Assembly: GCA_009780795.1 (NCBI GenBank)
Contig: WQZJ01000066.1
Span: forward strand, 1-6,285
Direction: 5' to 3'
Origin: Methanomassiliicoccaceae archaeon
GTDB taxonomy: Archaea; Thermoplasmatota; Thermoplasmata; Methanomassiliicoccales; Methanomethylophilaceae
Length of the DNA stretch: 6,285 nt
A program made the position numbers and the translations under genes. This document shows positions 1 through 6,205 of this stretch, piece by piece. Each line of letters opens with the position of its first letter. The first letter of the stretch is position 1. The notes under the pieces were generated by a model that saw only the letters and a program-made list of their open reading frames with translations, was not told the DNA's origin and searched no databases.

Positions 1-10
1 GGATACACAT

Positions 11-88
11 GGCCGGGATGGGGTAGCTTGGTTATCCTAGGGGACTGTGGATCCCTTGACTCGGGTTCAAATCTCGGTCCCGGCCCCA
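11..88 (+). tRNA. tRNA-His (anticodon GUG)
   Basis: The cloverleaf folds completely. The seven-pair acceptor stem joins 12-18 to 78-84. The D arm lies at 21-38. The anticodon stem joins 40-44 to 52-56, with loop 45-51 and anticodon GTG at 47-49. The T stem joins 61-65 to 73-77, around the loop TTCAAAT at 66-72. Base 11 is an encoded G that pairs with discriminator C85; this extra G-1:C73 pair is the identity element of tRNA-His and independently confirms the call. The 3' CCA is encoded at 86-88. There is no intron. Its promoter would lie left of the window. Confidence 0.97.
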
Positions 89-98
89 CTGTGTCCGA

Positions 99-130
99 TT
101 TTATATCATGACGTGAATTACAAATTGAGG
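99..130 (+). promoter_or_regulatory. Candidate rtcB promoter (TATA box) and ribosome binding site
   Basis: The 50 bases between the tRNA and rtcB contain a TATA-like box, TTTATATC, at 99-106. This would place transcription start near 130, giving a very short leader. A GAGG at 127-130 sits 8 bases before the ATG at 139 and may serve as ribosome binding site if transcription starts slightly upstream or reads through from the tRNA. Whether rtcB has its own transcript or is cotranscribed with tRNA-His cannot be read from the sequence. Confidence 0.5.
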
Positions 131-138
131 ATGTTGAA

Positions 139-1590
139 ATGGCGTGGAAGGGAGTTCTTAACAGGATCGACGACAACAGATGGGAGATACCGGAGGGTCA
201 CGTCAAAGGGATGACCACCAACGCCGTGATATTCGCCAGCGAACCGATGATACCGCAGATAATGGCGGATAATGCGGCGGAGCAGGCGGCCAACGTCGCC
301 TGCCTTCCCGGTATCGTCGGCAGTTCACTGGCGATGCCGGACGTGCATTGGGGCTACGGATTCCCGATAGGCGGTGTGGCGGCCGTCGACGCGAATGACG
401 GTTGTATATCGCCCGGCGGTATAGGATTCGATATCAATTGCGGTGTCCGCCTGATGAGGACGGACCTTCTCGCGGACGATGTCAAAGGGAAGGTCAGGGA
501 CCTGACCGACGAACTTTACAGGAACATACCCTCAGGGCTCGGCTCCAAGGGCATCGAGAAGATAAGCGAACAGTCGATACGTGAGATACTCACCGACGGC
601 TCCGGATGGGCGGTCGGGAACGGATACGGATGGGAACGTGACCTTGACGCCACCGAAGAGAGAGGATGCATGACCGACGCCGATGCCGCGCACGTGAGTG
701 ACAAAGCGGTGAAACGCGGGTTCGGGCAGGTCGGTTCGCTAGGTTCCGGGAACCATTTCATTGAGATAGATGTTGTCGAAAAAATTTATGATGTGGATGC
801 TGCAAGAACGTTCGGACTTGAAGAGGGCCAGATAACCGTGACTGTGCACTGCGGATCGCGCGGATGCGGTCATCAGATAGCGACGGATCACCTGCAGGTG
901 ATGGAACAATACATCAAAAGGAACAGGATGGAACTACCCGACAGGCAGCTCGCGTGCGCCCCCCTGTCCTCGAAGGAGGGCGATTCATATTACAAGGCGA
1001 TGTCCTGCGGCGCCAACTACGCGTGGGCCAACCGTCAGATGATAACGCACTGGATACGCGGCTCCTTCGAGAGTGTTATGAAAAACAGTGCCGAGTCGAT
1101 GGGGATGGATGTTGTGTACGACGTTGCGCACAACATCGCCAAGAAGGAGAGACATGAGGTCGACGGGAATTTTATCGACGTTCTCGTTCACAGGAAGGGC
1201 GCCACACGCGCCTTCCCCGCCGGTCATGCGGATGTCCCGTCCTCGTACAGGAGCGCCGGACAGCCGGTCATCGTCCCCGGGGACATGTCCGCCGGGACGT
1301 ACGTGCTCGCCGGTCTGCCGGGCGCCATGGAGATGAGCTTCGGGTCCGCGTGCCACGGTGCCGGAAGGAAGATGTCCAGAAAGGCCGCGTTCAATAACTT
1401 GAAGGTCAGCGACCTCAGGAACTCCATGGACGCAAAGAACATCTACCTGAAGAGCGGGGCCGATCAGAGCGTTCTGGATGAGGCGCCGGAGGCGTACAAG
1501 GACGTTGATCAGGTGGTCGCCGTCGTGTGTGATTCCGGACTTGCGAAGAAGGTTGCCAGGCTCAGGCCGCTGGGCGTCGTCAAAGGCTGA
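139..1590 (+). CDS. rtcB: RNA-splicing ligase RtcB (3'-phosphate/5'-hydroxyl ligase)
   Basis: RtcB joins RNA 2',3'-cyclic phosphate or 3'-phosphate ends to 5'-OH ends using GTP and Mn2+. In archaea it seals tRNA halves after intron removal and repairs cleaved RNA in the cytoplasm. The 483-residue length matches archaeal homologues, and every diagnostic block is present: DVHWGYGFPIGG (68-79), the metal site FDINCG with D98 and C101, GSGNHFIE with H207, VHCGSRGCGHQ with H237, VAHNIAKK with H331, and SACHGAGR with H406, equivalent to the histidine that carries GMP. These correspond to D95, C98, H203, H234, H329 and H404 of the Pyrococcus enzyme. Several archaeal rtcB genes carry inteins; this one does not. 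The ATG start follows a GAGG site, and the N-terminus aligns with the family. Its usual helper, archease, is not in the window. The stop codon is one base from the stop of the convergent HD gene. Confidence 0.97.
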   Translation: MAWKGVLNRIDDNRWEIPEGHVKGMTTNAVIFASEPMIPQIMADNAAEQAANVACLPGIVGSSLAMPDVHWGYGFPIGGVAAVDANDGCISPGGIGFDINCGVRLMRTDLLADDVKGKVRDLTDELYRNIPSGLGSKGIEKISEQSIREILTDGSGWAVGNGYGWERDLDATEERGCMTDADAAHVSDKAVKRGFGQVGSLGSGNHFIEIDVVEKIYDVDAARTFGLEEGQITVTVHCGSRGCGHQIATDHLQVMEQYIKRNRMELPDRQLACAPLSSKEGDSYYKAMSCGANYAWANRQMITHWIRGSFESVMKNSAESMGMDVVYDVAHNIAKKERHEVDGNFIDVLVHRKGATRAFPAGHADVPSSYRSAGQPVIVPGDMSAGTYVLAGLPGAMEMSFGSACHGAGRKMSRKAAFNNLKVSDLRNSMDAKNIYLKSGADQSVLDEAPEAYKDVDQVVAVVCDSGLAKKVARLRPLGVVKG

Positions 1591-1591
1591 A

Positions 1592-2902
1592 TCAAAGGTC
1601 GAGTATGGCGGACGCCGCCTTGCCCACTCTCTCCTTATGTTTATCGGGCGACGACACCATCACCGCCCAGTCGAACGTGTCACGGCTCTGTATGGCCTTC
1701 GCGACCGGTGAAATTTTAGTTATCGGGCGCACCCGGCCGTTGTACAGTATCGAAACACCGGTCTTCCCTATCTTCACGCTGGACAGCAGCGACGAACGTG
1801 ATGGGATATCGACTATCACCTCGGAATAGTCCACACCCGCTTCCTCCGCTATCTCGAACTCCAGCCTCTTCCTGTCATCGTACCCGGAATACCGGACGAT
1901 ATTGTCCAGTTGATCATCATCGATATCTATCGAATATGCGGAGAATGCTTTTTTATACAGCTTCCTGTGGATGAGTTCCCTCATTATCTGTGACGGCTTC
2001 CCGCCTTCCGACAGGAGGCTGTTCCTCAGGTCGTGGTCATCCATCAGGTGTATCGTTTCCATATCCGTACCGGAAAGTTCGGCGGCCTTCGACAGCATCA
2101 TCTCCGCTATACGTACCGTCTTGTTGAAGTAGACGGACGTGTACATCAGCGCACGCGACACCATTAAGCCTTCGGCTGCGGTGACACCGCCCCTTTCCAG
2201 AACGATCCGATCGTTATGCGCCCTCATCTGCGTCAGCAGACGCTCCATGTCGATGGAACCGTGCGCCACTCCTGTGTAATGGGAGTCACGCATCAGATAA
2301 TCCATTTGATCGGCGTCCACAGGTCCGTGTATTATCTGATGCAGGTGGTCCCTGGATGGAAAGAACGATCGCTTGTCGGCGGTGTCGATGAATGCATCCA
2401 GGTTCGCGTTCACTTCCGAGCGGGGACATGCGATGATGTCGCAAACAGCATCCGTGGATATGCCCTCACGTTCGAGGGCCTCGGCTATCGTGCCCGTTCC
2501 GCCGAGCATGTCATCGTCACGTTCCTGATAAGTCGGTATGGTACCTTTGATCAGTTGCCTCGCCAATTCCATATGATCGGTGCCGGTCCTGTGCTCATAA
2601 AGTTCGGCAAGGTTGTGCGAATACGGCAGATGACAGATGTCGTGAAGCATCGCGGCCATGCGAACGTGCGTAACGTCGTCGGCATCGAGTCCTATCGCGG
2701 AACCCATCCTGCCTGCCAGATGATACGTACCGAGACTGTGCTCCAGTCTCGTGTGGTTCGCACCGGGAAAAACAGTATTGGCCACCCCCAGTTGCTTCAC
2801 GGCGCGGAGCCTCTGCATCTCATGCCTTGACAGTACCTCAAGAAATACGCCATTCAGGACGATGCTTCCGTGCAGCGGGTCGTGAACGACTTTCTCACTC
2901 AT
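1592..2902 (-). CDS. HD-domain phosphohydrolase (COG1078, SAMHD1/dNTPase-like)
   Basis: This is a 436-residue metal-dependent HD-superfamily phosphohydrolase. Known relatives of this family hydrolyse dNTPs to deoxynucleoside and triphosphate, so dNTP-pool control is the most likely role, though the substrate here is inferred. Visible signatures, in order, are RLRAVKQLG (31-39), ANHTRLEHSLGTYHLA with H55 (48-63), the HD dyad in MLHDICHLPYSH with H87, D88, H91 and H96 (85-96), and VDADQMDYLMRDSHYTGV (195-212), which contributes the last metal-binding Asp. The C-terminal 200 residues are mostly helical, with a beta-rich end. No ACT, PAS or membrane segment is seen. The start ATG overlaps the sepF stop as ATGA (2899-2902), so translation is probably coupled; a GAGG about 11 bases upstream lies inside sepF. 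It ends tail to tail with rtcB. Confidence 0.92.
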   Translation of the reverse strand: MSEKVVHDPLHGSIVLNGVFLEVLSRHEMQRLRAVKQLGVANTVFPGANHTRLEHSLGTYHLAGRMGSAIGLDADDVTHVRMAAMLHDICHLPYSHNLAELYEHRTGTDHMELARQLIKGTIPTYQERDDDMLGGTGTIAEALEREGISTDAVCDIIACPRSEVNANLDAFIDTADKRSFFPSRDHLHQIIHGPVDADQMDYLMRDSHYTGVAHGSIDMERLLTQMRAHNDRIVLERGGVTAAEGLMVSRALMYTSVYFNKTVRIAEMMLSKAAELSGTDMETIHLMDDHDLRNSLLSEGGKPSQIMRELIHRKLYKKAFSAYSIDIDDDQLDNIVRYSGYDDRKRLEFEIAEEAGVDYSEVIVDIPSRSSLLSSVKIGKTGVSILYNGRVRPITKISPVAKAIQSRDTFDWAVMVSSPDKHKERVGKAASAILDL

Positions 2903-3264
2903 ATACGCTTCTTCCTCTTGGATATCATGTTGTCTATCCTCACGCCGTTGGTGGTCATGAGGACGAAGCTGTCACCGATTATCACCATGTCACCGCCGCA
3001 ATCCTTGGCTATTCTTTTAAGTTCGGCGGTTATGGTGTCCATCGCCCCTTTCTTGTTCTCTTCCGGCAGGGCGCACCGTATGAAGAGTATGTTCCCCTTG
3101 TATGCTAGGTCGGATGCCGTCGAAAGGTCCTCGAACGTCCGTATCTCGATTATCTTGACCCTTGCGTCCGTCTCCTCCGGAACGATCAACGGATATTCCG
3201 TAAGGTCGATGAACCCTTTCGGTTCCACGACCGTTCCCGTGTCCTTTTTCCTTATTATCGCCAT
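2899..3264 (-). CDS. sepF: Archaeal SepF, FtsZ membrane anchor (DUF552)
   Basis: SepF polymerises and tethers FtsZ to the membrane at mid-cell in FtsZ-dividing archaea. The 121-residue product has the whole SepF core: GFIDLTEYPL near the N-terminus, the first strand VKIIEIRTFEDL, a helix, GNILFIRC, a second helix (AMDTITAELKRIAKDC), and the closing GGDMVIIGDSFVLMTTNGVRID, which is the family's most conserved stretch. The C-terminus is very basic (KRKKRI). The N-terminus before the core is only about 15 residues (MAIIRKKDTGT...) and is not an obvious amphipathic membrane-binding helix, so anchoring may be weak or different. An in-frame TTG at 3282 would add six residues (127 in total). I prefer the ATG, because neither start has a clear ribosome site and the extension is not helix-like. 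It is the middle gene of the minus operon; ftsZ is not nearby. Confidence 0.85.
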   Translation of the reverse strand: MAIIRKKDTGTVVEPKGFIDLTEYPLIVPEETDARVKIIEIRTFEDLSTASDLAYKGNILFIRCALPEENKKGAMDTITAELKRIAKDCGGDMVIIGDSFVLMTTNGVRIDNMISKRKKRI

Positions 3265-3346
3265 TCCGTTCCCGTCCGTCAAATTCTCTTCGTCACGATC
3301 TGTTCGTCATATCATGTTCATCGTATCTCGTGATGGTTCCCGATGA
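3265..3346 (-). other. Spacer between the PUA gene and sepF
   Basis: About 80 bases (64 if sepF starts at TTG 3282) separate the first two genes of the minus operon. I see no convincing TATA box, hairpin with T-run, or strong Shine-Dalgarno site on the minus strand. The best purine stretch before the TTG is GAAGAG; before the ATG it is ACGGGAACGGA. The gap is long for an otherwise tight operon, so an internal promoter remains possible. Confidence 0.4.
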
Positions 3347-3841
3347 TCACTTCTCATCCGTCTTCCAGAGCTTATCGCCGACATTGTGTATCGTTCTGAT
3401 CACTTTTCCCTTTCCGCCCTTTCTCAGCTCCTCGCCGGATACGGACGATATGCCGATCGCGAGCGGTACAAGGTTCTTCACGTCGCGTATCCACACCATG
3501 TCATCCGCCTGTATGTCGGGATCGGCGTCTGTGATACCGGGAGCCATTATGTCGGCGCCGTTCGTCACGTACGGGACGGCGCCCATGTCCACCGTCACGA
3601 ATCTTCTCTGCGGCTTGAATTTCAGGAGACCGCGTACGGTCAGGAATGTCCTTCCGTTGTATATCATCCCCAATATCTCGCCGTTCACGAACAGTACGTC
3701 GAACTCGCTGCTCTCCGCGATGTCCACGGCATCATCCGCAGTGAACGCCAATATCCCCAGGGACCTTTCGATCTCCTCGGAATATGCCTTCATATCCTTT
3801 ACCCTCAGGCGTTTCCTCTTGCGGATCATTATATCTGCCAT
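3347..3841 (-). CDS. PUA-domain RNA-binding protein, Tma20/MCT-1-like
   Basis: This 164-residue protein has the architecture of archaeal homologues of eukaryotic Tma20/MCT-1 (COG2016). An N-terminal pre-PUA domain (about 1-75) begins with the basic stretch MIRKRKRLRVKD and includes VLFVNGEILGMIYNGRTFLTV. A PUA domain follows (about 79-160), with FVTVDMGAVPYVTNGADIMAPGI, the central VWIRDVKNLVPLAIGISS and the closing GKVIRTIHNVGDKLW. PUA domains bind structured RNA, and the eukaryotic relatives act on the small ribosomal subunit in initiation and recycling. A translation role is therefore likely, but inferred. The ATG at 3841 is preferred over a second ATG four codons in; the sequence before it (CGTGAGATA) gives only a weak ribosome site. 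It is the first gene of the minus operon and faces the divergent promoter region. Confidence 0.85.
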   Translation of the reverse strand: MADIMIRKRKRLRVKDMKAYSEEIERSLGILAFTADDAVDIAESSEFDVLFVNGEILGMIYNGRTFLTVRGLLKFKPQRRFVTVDMGAVPYVTNGADIMAPGITDADPDIQADDMVWIRDVKNLVPLAIGISSVSGEELRKGGKGKVIRTIHNVGDKLWKTDEK

Positions 3842-3951
3842 TATCTCACGAACAGCGTATCAGTATTCAAACTTTGCATCCGTGAAGGAACACGCGAACG
3901 CATGCGCGCCCTCGGTAAGGATAATATACCAAACACAATGTTCGCAGGGAT
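3842..3951. promoter_or_regulatory. Divergent promoter region
   Basis: This 110-base gap separates the PUA gene (minus) from the membrane-protein operon (plus). The TATA-like stretch TAATATA at 3922-3928 lies 24-30 bases before the ATG at 3952, the usual distance from an archaeal TATA box to the transcription start. The plus-strand mRNA is therefore probably leaderless or nearly so. Read on the minus strand, the same stretch (TATATTA) could also serve the PUA gene with a leader of about 55 bases. A closer minus-strand A/T stretch (TTTGAATACT, about 3866-3875) could instead give a short leader. Confidence 0.5.
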
Positions 3952-4737
3952 ATGGGCAGGCTGTCGCTTATTCCGAAGGGCGTTGTGACAGCTATGCAGG
4001 TCGCTCTTGTGGCCCTTGTCCTGCTGGCCGCCGTGCCGATCGCCACCGGGGGACTTGACGTCACCGGCGGTGAGACGAATGTATCGTACGATGATTCCGA
4101 TCATACGATAACTTTTGAGATGGATATGAGCGCCGGTACGAGTCTGTACTTCGAGATCAACGCAGCATACGATGTGTCGCTGCGCGCGGGTAACGTCACC
4201 GTACCGTTGTACGAAGGGGAGCGCGTGATACCCAGCAGCGGCACCGCCGTTCTCTCTGGTGAGGCGGACATGCCGCTTGTTTGTTTCATCATGATGATGG
4301 TATGCGCCGCCGCCAACGGTTCGGATGTCACTGTCATAGGGGACCTTAAGTGCTCGACGCTCGGCGGTATGCTCACGCTGTCCGCGTCCGTCGTCACCGT
4401 TATCGCAACGATCTCGAATATTGACCTCGATGTCGATGATATCGAAATGAATATCTCATTCACCGTCTCAGGTGACATCACCGACAGCATATTCGGTTCC
4501 GGTATATCTGAGATCGTCATCGGCGATGTCATCATATCCATCTCATCTTCCTCGACCGGAGATGCTTACGATGCGGTCATCACAATGGACGCAGGCGGTA
4601 TTCCGCTGACGGAGGCGCTGGAGGCGGCGGCCGATGCCGCCGCGGATGATGTTCCGGTGACATACGACGGCGTTGCCTATGAGATAGGCAAGGATGACGT
4701 TCTTTTCATCGTCCACGTTCTGGAGAGGTGCACATGA
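3952..4737 (+). CDS. Unrecognised membrane-anchored protein with acidic exposed domain
   Basis: I do not recognise this 261-residue protein. Residues 11-32 (VVTAMQVALVALVLLAAVPI...) form one hydrophobic segment after a short basic N-terminus, as in a signal anchor or uncleaved signal peptide. The rest is rich in Asp, Ser, Thr, Ile and Val in alternating patterns (for example DVIISISSSSTGDAYDAVITMD) and looks beta-rich and probably extracellular. Two further apolar stretches (107-121 and 136-156) could be buried strands or additional spans, so the topology is not certain. C111, C118 and C134 are present, and an Ala/Asp-rich helix lies near 219-233. The chosen ATG lies at leaderless distance from the TATA-like box at 3922-3928. 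The stop codon overlaps the next start as ATGA, which argues for coupled translation with the four-span protein. No catalytic motif is visible. Confidence 0.8.
   Translation: MGRLSLIPKGVVTAMQVALVALVLLAAVPIATGGLDVTGGETNVSYDDSDHTITFEMDMSAGTSLYFEINAAYDVSLRAGNVTVPLYEGERVIPSSGTAVLSGEADMPLVCFIMMMVCAAANGSDVTVIGDLKCSTLGGMLTLSASVVTVIATISNIDLDVDDIEMNISFTVSGDITDSIFGSGISEIVIGDVIISISSSSTGDAYDAVITMDAGGIPLTEALEAAADAAADDVPVTYDGVAYEIGKDDVLFIVHVLERCT
4722..4730 (+). promoter_or_regulatory. Shine-Dalgarno site fixing the four-span protein start
   Basis: GGAGAGGTG lies three bases before the ATG at 4734, inside the end of the upstream gene. An in-frame GTG at 4728 would add two residues, but that GTG is the tail of the ribosome binding site itself. 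The ATG at 4734, overlapping the upstream TGA (4735-4737), is therefore the better start. Confidence 0.7.
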
Positions 4738-5294
4738 CGCTGCTCGATGATATCCGAACGGACATGTCGCCGAAGAAGGGTACACTTACAGGCGCGCTCA
4801 TCTGCTTCTGCATCACGATAATCATATTCGTTGTCATTCCGTACGCATTGTTCGCCGTGGCCTCCGGGTCGCCCGGAGGAGGTATGACATTTATCGGCGA
4901 CGCGGACGGATTGGAGGAAGGGGTATGGGGATGGGTCACGGACATGATGAAGTACGCCTTCCCGATGGTACTGCTGTCGGTCTTCATCGGATTCTACCGT
5001 GCGGGCAGTTACGCCAGGATCCCTTTCAAAGTGCTCTTCGCACTGTATCTCGCCACGTGGCTGTGGATAGCGTCGCACGGCGGCGTCTTTACGTTCCAGC
5101 TGGTCAGCGGCGGGATGACGTCTGTCATCGAGTTCGACGTCAGGTACATTGCGTACGTGCTCATCATGATATCATTCGCAATGCTCTTCCTGACGTTCTC
5201 AGAGTTCGGAGGGAACAGGAAGAAATACCTGGAGGCATTGGAGAGGAAGAAGGACACCATGTCCAAGAGGAAGGCCAGAAGACTGTCGGGGTGA
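4734..5294 (+). CDS. Unrecognised four-span membrane protein with basic cytoplasmic tail
   Basis: No family is recognised for this 186-residue protein (188 if counted from GTG 4728). Four hydrophobic spans are clear: about 17-42 (ICFCITIIIFVVIPYALF), 72-90 (YAFPMVLLSVFIGFY), 97-114 (FKVLFALYLATWLWIA) and 137-156 (RYIAYVLIMISFAMLFLTF). Basic residues before span 1 (K14, K15), between spans 2 and 3 (RAGSYARIPFK) and after span 4 put both termini in the cytoplasm by the positive-inside rule. The loops at 43-71 (acidic and Gly-rich) and 115-136 are then outside. The tail at 160-186 is strongly basic (RKK, RKK, KRKARR) and could touch nucleic acid, phospholipid or an acidic partner. No transporter or protease motif is seen. 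It overlaps the upstream gene by 4 bases and lies 4 bases before the next, so it is the centre of the operon. Confidence 0.82.
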   Translation: MTLLDDIRTDMSPKKGTLTGALICFCITIIIFVVIPYALFAVASGSPGGGMTFIGDADGLEEGVWGWVTDMMKYAFPMVLLSVFIGFYRAGSYARIPFKVLFALYLATWLWIASHGGVFTFQLVSGGMTSVIEFDVRYIAYVLIMISFAMLFLTFSEFGGNRKKYLEALERKKDTMSKRKARRLSG

Positions 5295-5298
5295 TCCA
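5290..5298 (+). promoter_or_regulatory. Long Shine-Dalgarno match before the Cys-rich gene
   Basis: GGTGATCCA directly precedes the ATG at 5299 and matches nine consecutive bases of the complement of the conserved 16S rRNA 3' end (AGGAGGTGATCC...). The GGTG core lies five bases from the ATG, and the upstream gene's TGA stop is embedded in the site. This supports the start at 5299 over the in-frame ATG at 5368, which has only weak purines before it. Confidence 0.7.
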
Positions 5299-6021
5299 AT
5301 GGGGATAAGTATCGCTATATGTGAGACCGAATGCGGCAGCGCATTGTGCCGCGAACGGAAGGGACGTATGCTCAAGGTGTTCGTAAAGAACCCGACGGAA
5401 TACGGCGATGCCGCAGAATATGAGATGTATCTGCCGCGCGAGACCGCTGTCGCCGCGTTCGATGACGGTGACGATTTCATAAAACGCAACAGGATACGTA
5501 TCGATTCCGGGACCATATATCTGGACAGACTGAAGGACCCCGCGGACCGTGCCGTGCTCGAGAGGATCACGGAACGTGTGTACACCGGATGGGTGGACCT
5601 GTCAAGGACGAAGGATGATGTTGCCGCTGCCCTGATATCGTCATCGGGACCGGAACATCGTCAGACCGAGTGGGAGACCATCACACTGGAAGAGACGAAC
5701 GAGATATGTTCGCGGTGCCCCATCTCATGGGATAAGGGAAGAGGATGCATCGGGTCCTTCGGACCTGATAACAGCATGCTGCCGGTCATAGCATCCAAAT
5801 ATGGGTGCGGGATCACTGCGTCCGTACCTGACGGTGCCGTGAACGGAAGGATGTACACCAAAGATGATGCGACCGTCCTTCTGAAGGAGATACCGATCCT
5901 GAGGGGCGCCCTGGAGAAGGAAGGAAAACTGGCCGTCAAGAGATACGCTGGCACGACGGACCGTCTGGAAGCGGTCGCTTCCATATCCGTCAGAGAGGGT
6001 TGCGGGTTCTTTTTCTTCTGA
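5299..6021 (+). CDS. Unrecognised soluble Cys-rich protein
   Basis: I cannot place this 240-residue protein in a family. It has no membrane span or signal peptide and should be cytoplasmic. Its clearest mark is a cysteine cluster, CSRCPISWDKGRGCIGSFGP, with C137, C140, C150 and then C170. The spacing C-x2-C-x9-C-x19-C could hold zinc or an Fe-S cluster; this is inference from pattern only. Three more cysteines lie at the N-terminus (C8, C12, C17) and one near the end (C235). The central part (about 60-130) is charged, with RNRIRIDSGTIYLDRL and several helices. The C-terminus ends in four phenylalanines after GCG, an unusual exposed hydrophobic end. A long Shine-Dalgarno match and a 4-base gap tie it to the two membrane proteins upstream, which suggests a shared process, perhaps as the cytoplasmic partner. 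Confidence 0.78.
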   Translation: MGISIAICETECGSALCRERKGRMLKVFVKNPTEYGDAAEYEMYLPRETAVAAFDDGDDFIKRNRIRIDSGTIYLDRLKDPADRAVLERITERVYTGWVDLSRTKDDVAAALISSSGPEHRQTEWETITLEETNEICSRCPISWDKGRGCIGSFGPDNSMLPVIASKYGCGITASVPDGAVNGRMYTKDDATVLLKEIPILRGALEKEGKLAVKRYAGTTDRLEAVASISVREGCGFFFF

Positions 6022-6034
6022 CGTCTTCGGTTTT
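6008..6034 (+). terminator. Possible oligo-T terminator of the membrane operon
   Basis: The last codons of the Cys-rich gene and the bases just after them are pyrimidine-rich: TTCTTTTTCTTC around 6007-6018, then TTTT near 6031-6034. Archaeal RNA polymerase can terminate at short T-runs without a hairpin. The first run lies inside the coding sequence, so the usable stop would be the second or a combination of both. Confidence 0.3.
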
Positions 6035-6108
6035 CATAACGGTGGTCGTTCGCTTTCGTCCATCAGTTATATAGATTTCCCACGTCTGCATCCATATTTC
6101 TACGATTA

Positions 6109-6150
6109 ATGTCTGAAAAACGAAGAAAAACTACGAATATCGAAAAATAG
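6109..6150 (+). CDS. Possible 13-codon leader ORF
   Basis: An ATG at 6109 opens a 13-residue reading frame (MSEKRRKTTNIEK) that ends in TAG followed directly by TGA. It lies just downstream of the start expected from the TATA-like box at 6067-6074 and covers the first copy of the 8-mer GAAAAACG. It has no clear ribosome site, so it could only be translated as a nearly leaderless message. A chance ORF in A-rich sequence is at least as likely. Confidence 0.15.
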   Translation: MSEKRRKTTNIEK

Positions 6151-6205
6151 TGAACGGAAAGCATATGATTAATATATGTGAACGTTTTTCTCCTTCTTTA
6201 ATACA

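Noticed and set aside
2216..2830. A 204-codon open frame on the plus strand
   Set aside because: It is antisense to the HD phosphohydrolase, whose motifs are unmistakable. Its translation has no recognisable domain and no ribosome site.
2870..3346. A 158-codon open frame on the plus strand opposite sepF
   Set aside because: It is an antisense shadow of sepF, which has a clear family match in the other strand.
3330..4058. A 242-codon open frame on the plus strand spanning the PUA gene and the divergent promoter
   Set aside because: It runs antisense to the PUA gene, crosses a promoter region and enters the membrane operon in the wrong frame. The translation is low-complexity and Ser/Pro/Thr-rich, as expected of a shadow.
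4101..4541. A 146-codon minus-strand frame within the first plus-operon gene
   Set aside because: The plus frame has a hydrophobic anchor, a promoter at the right distance and a coupled downstream gene. The minus frame has none of these.
5299..5370. Alternative start of the Cys-rich gene at ATG 5368
   Set aside because: The nine-base Shine-Dalgarno match directly before 5299 and the 4-base operon spacing favour the longer form.
6162..6178. CATAT...ATATG around the second TATA-like box as an operator palindrome
   Set aside because: The two halves match for only five bases and the centre is not symmetric. It is explained by A/T-rich promoter sequence.
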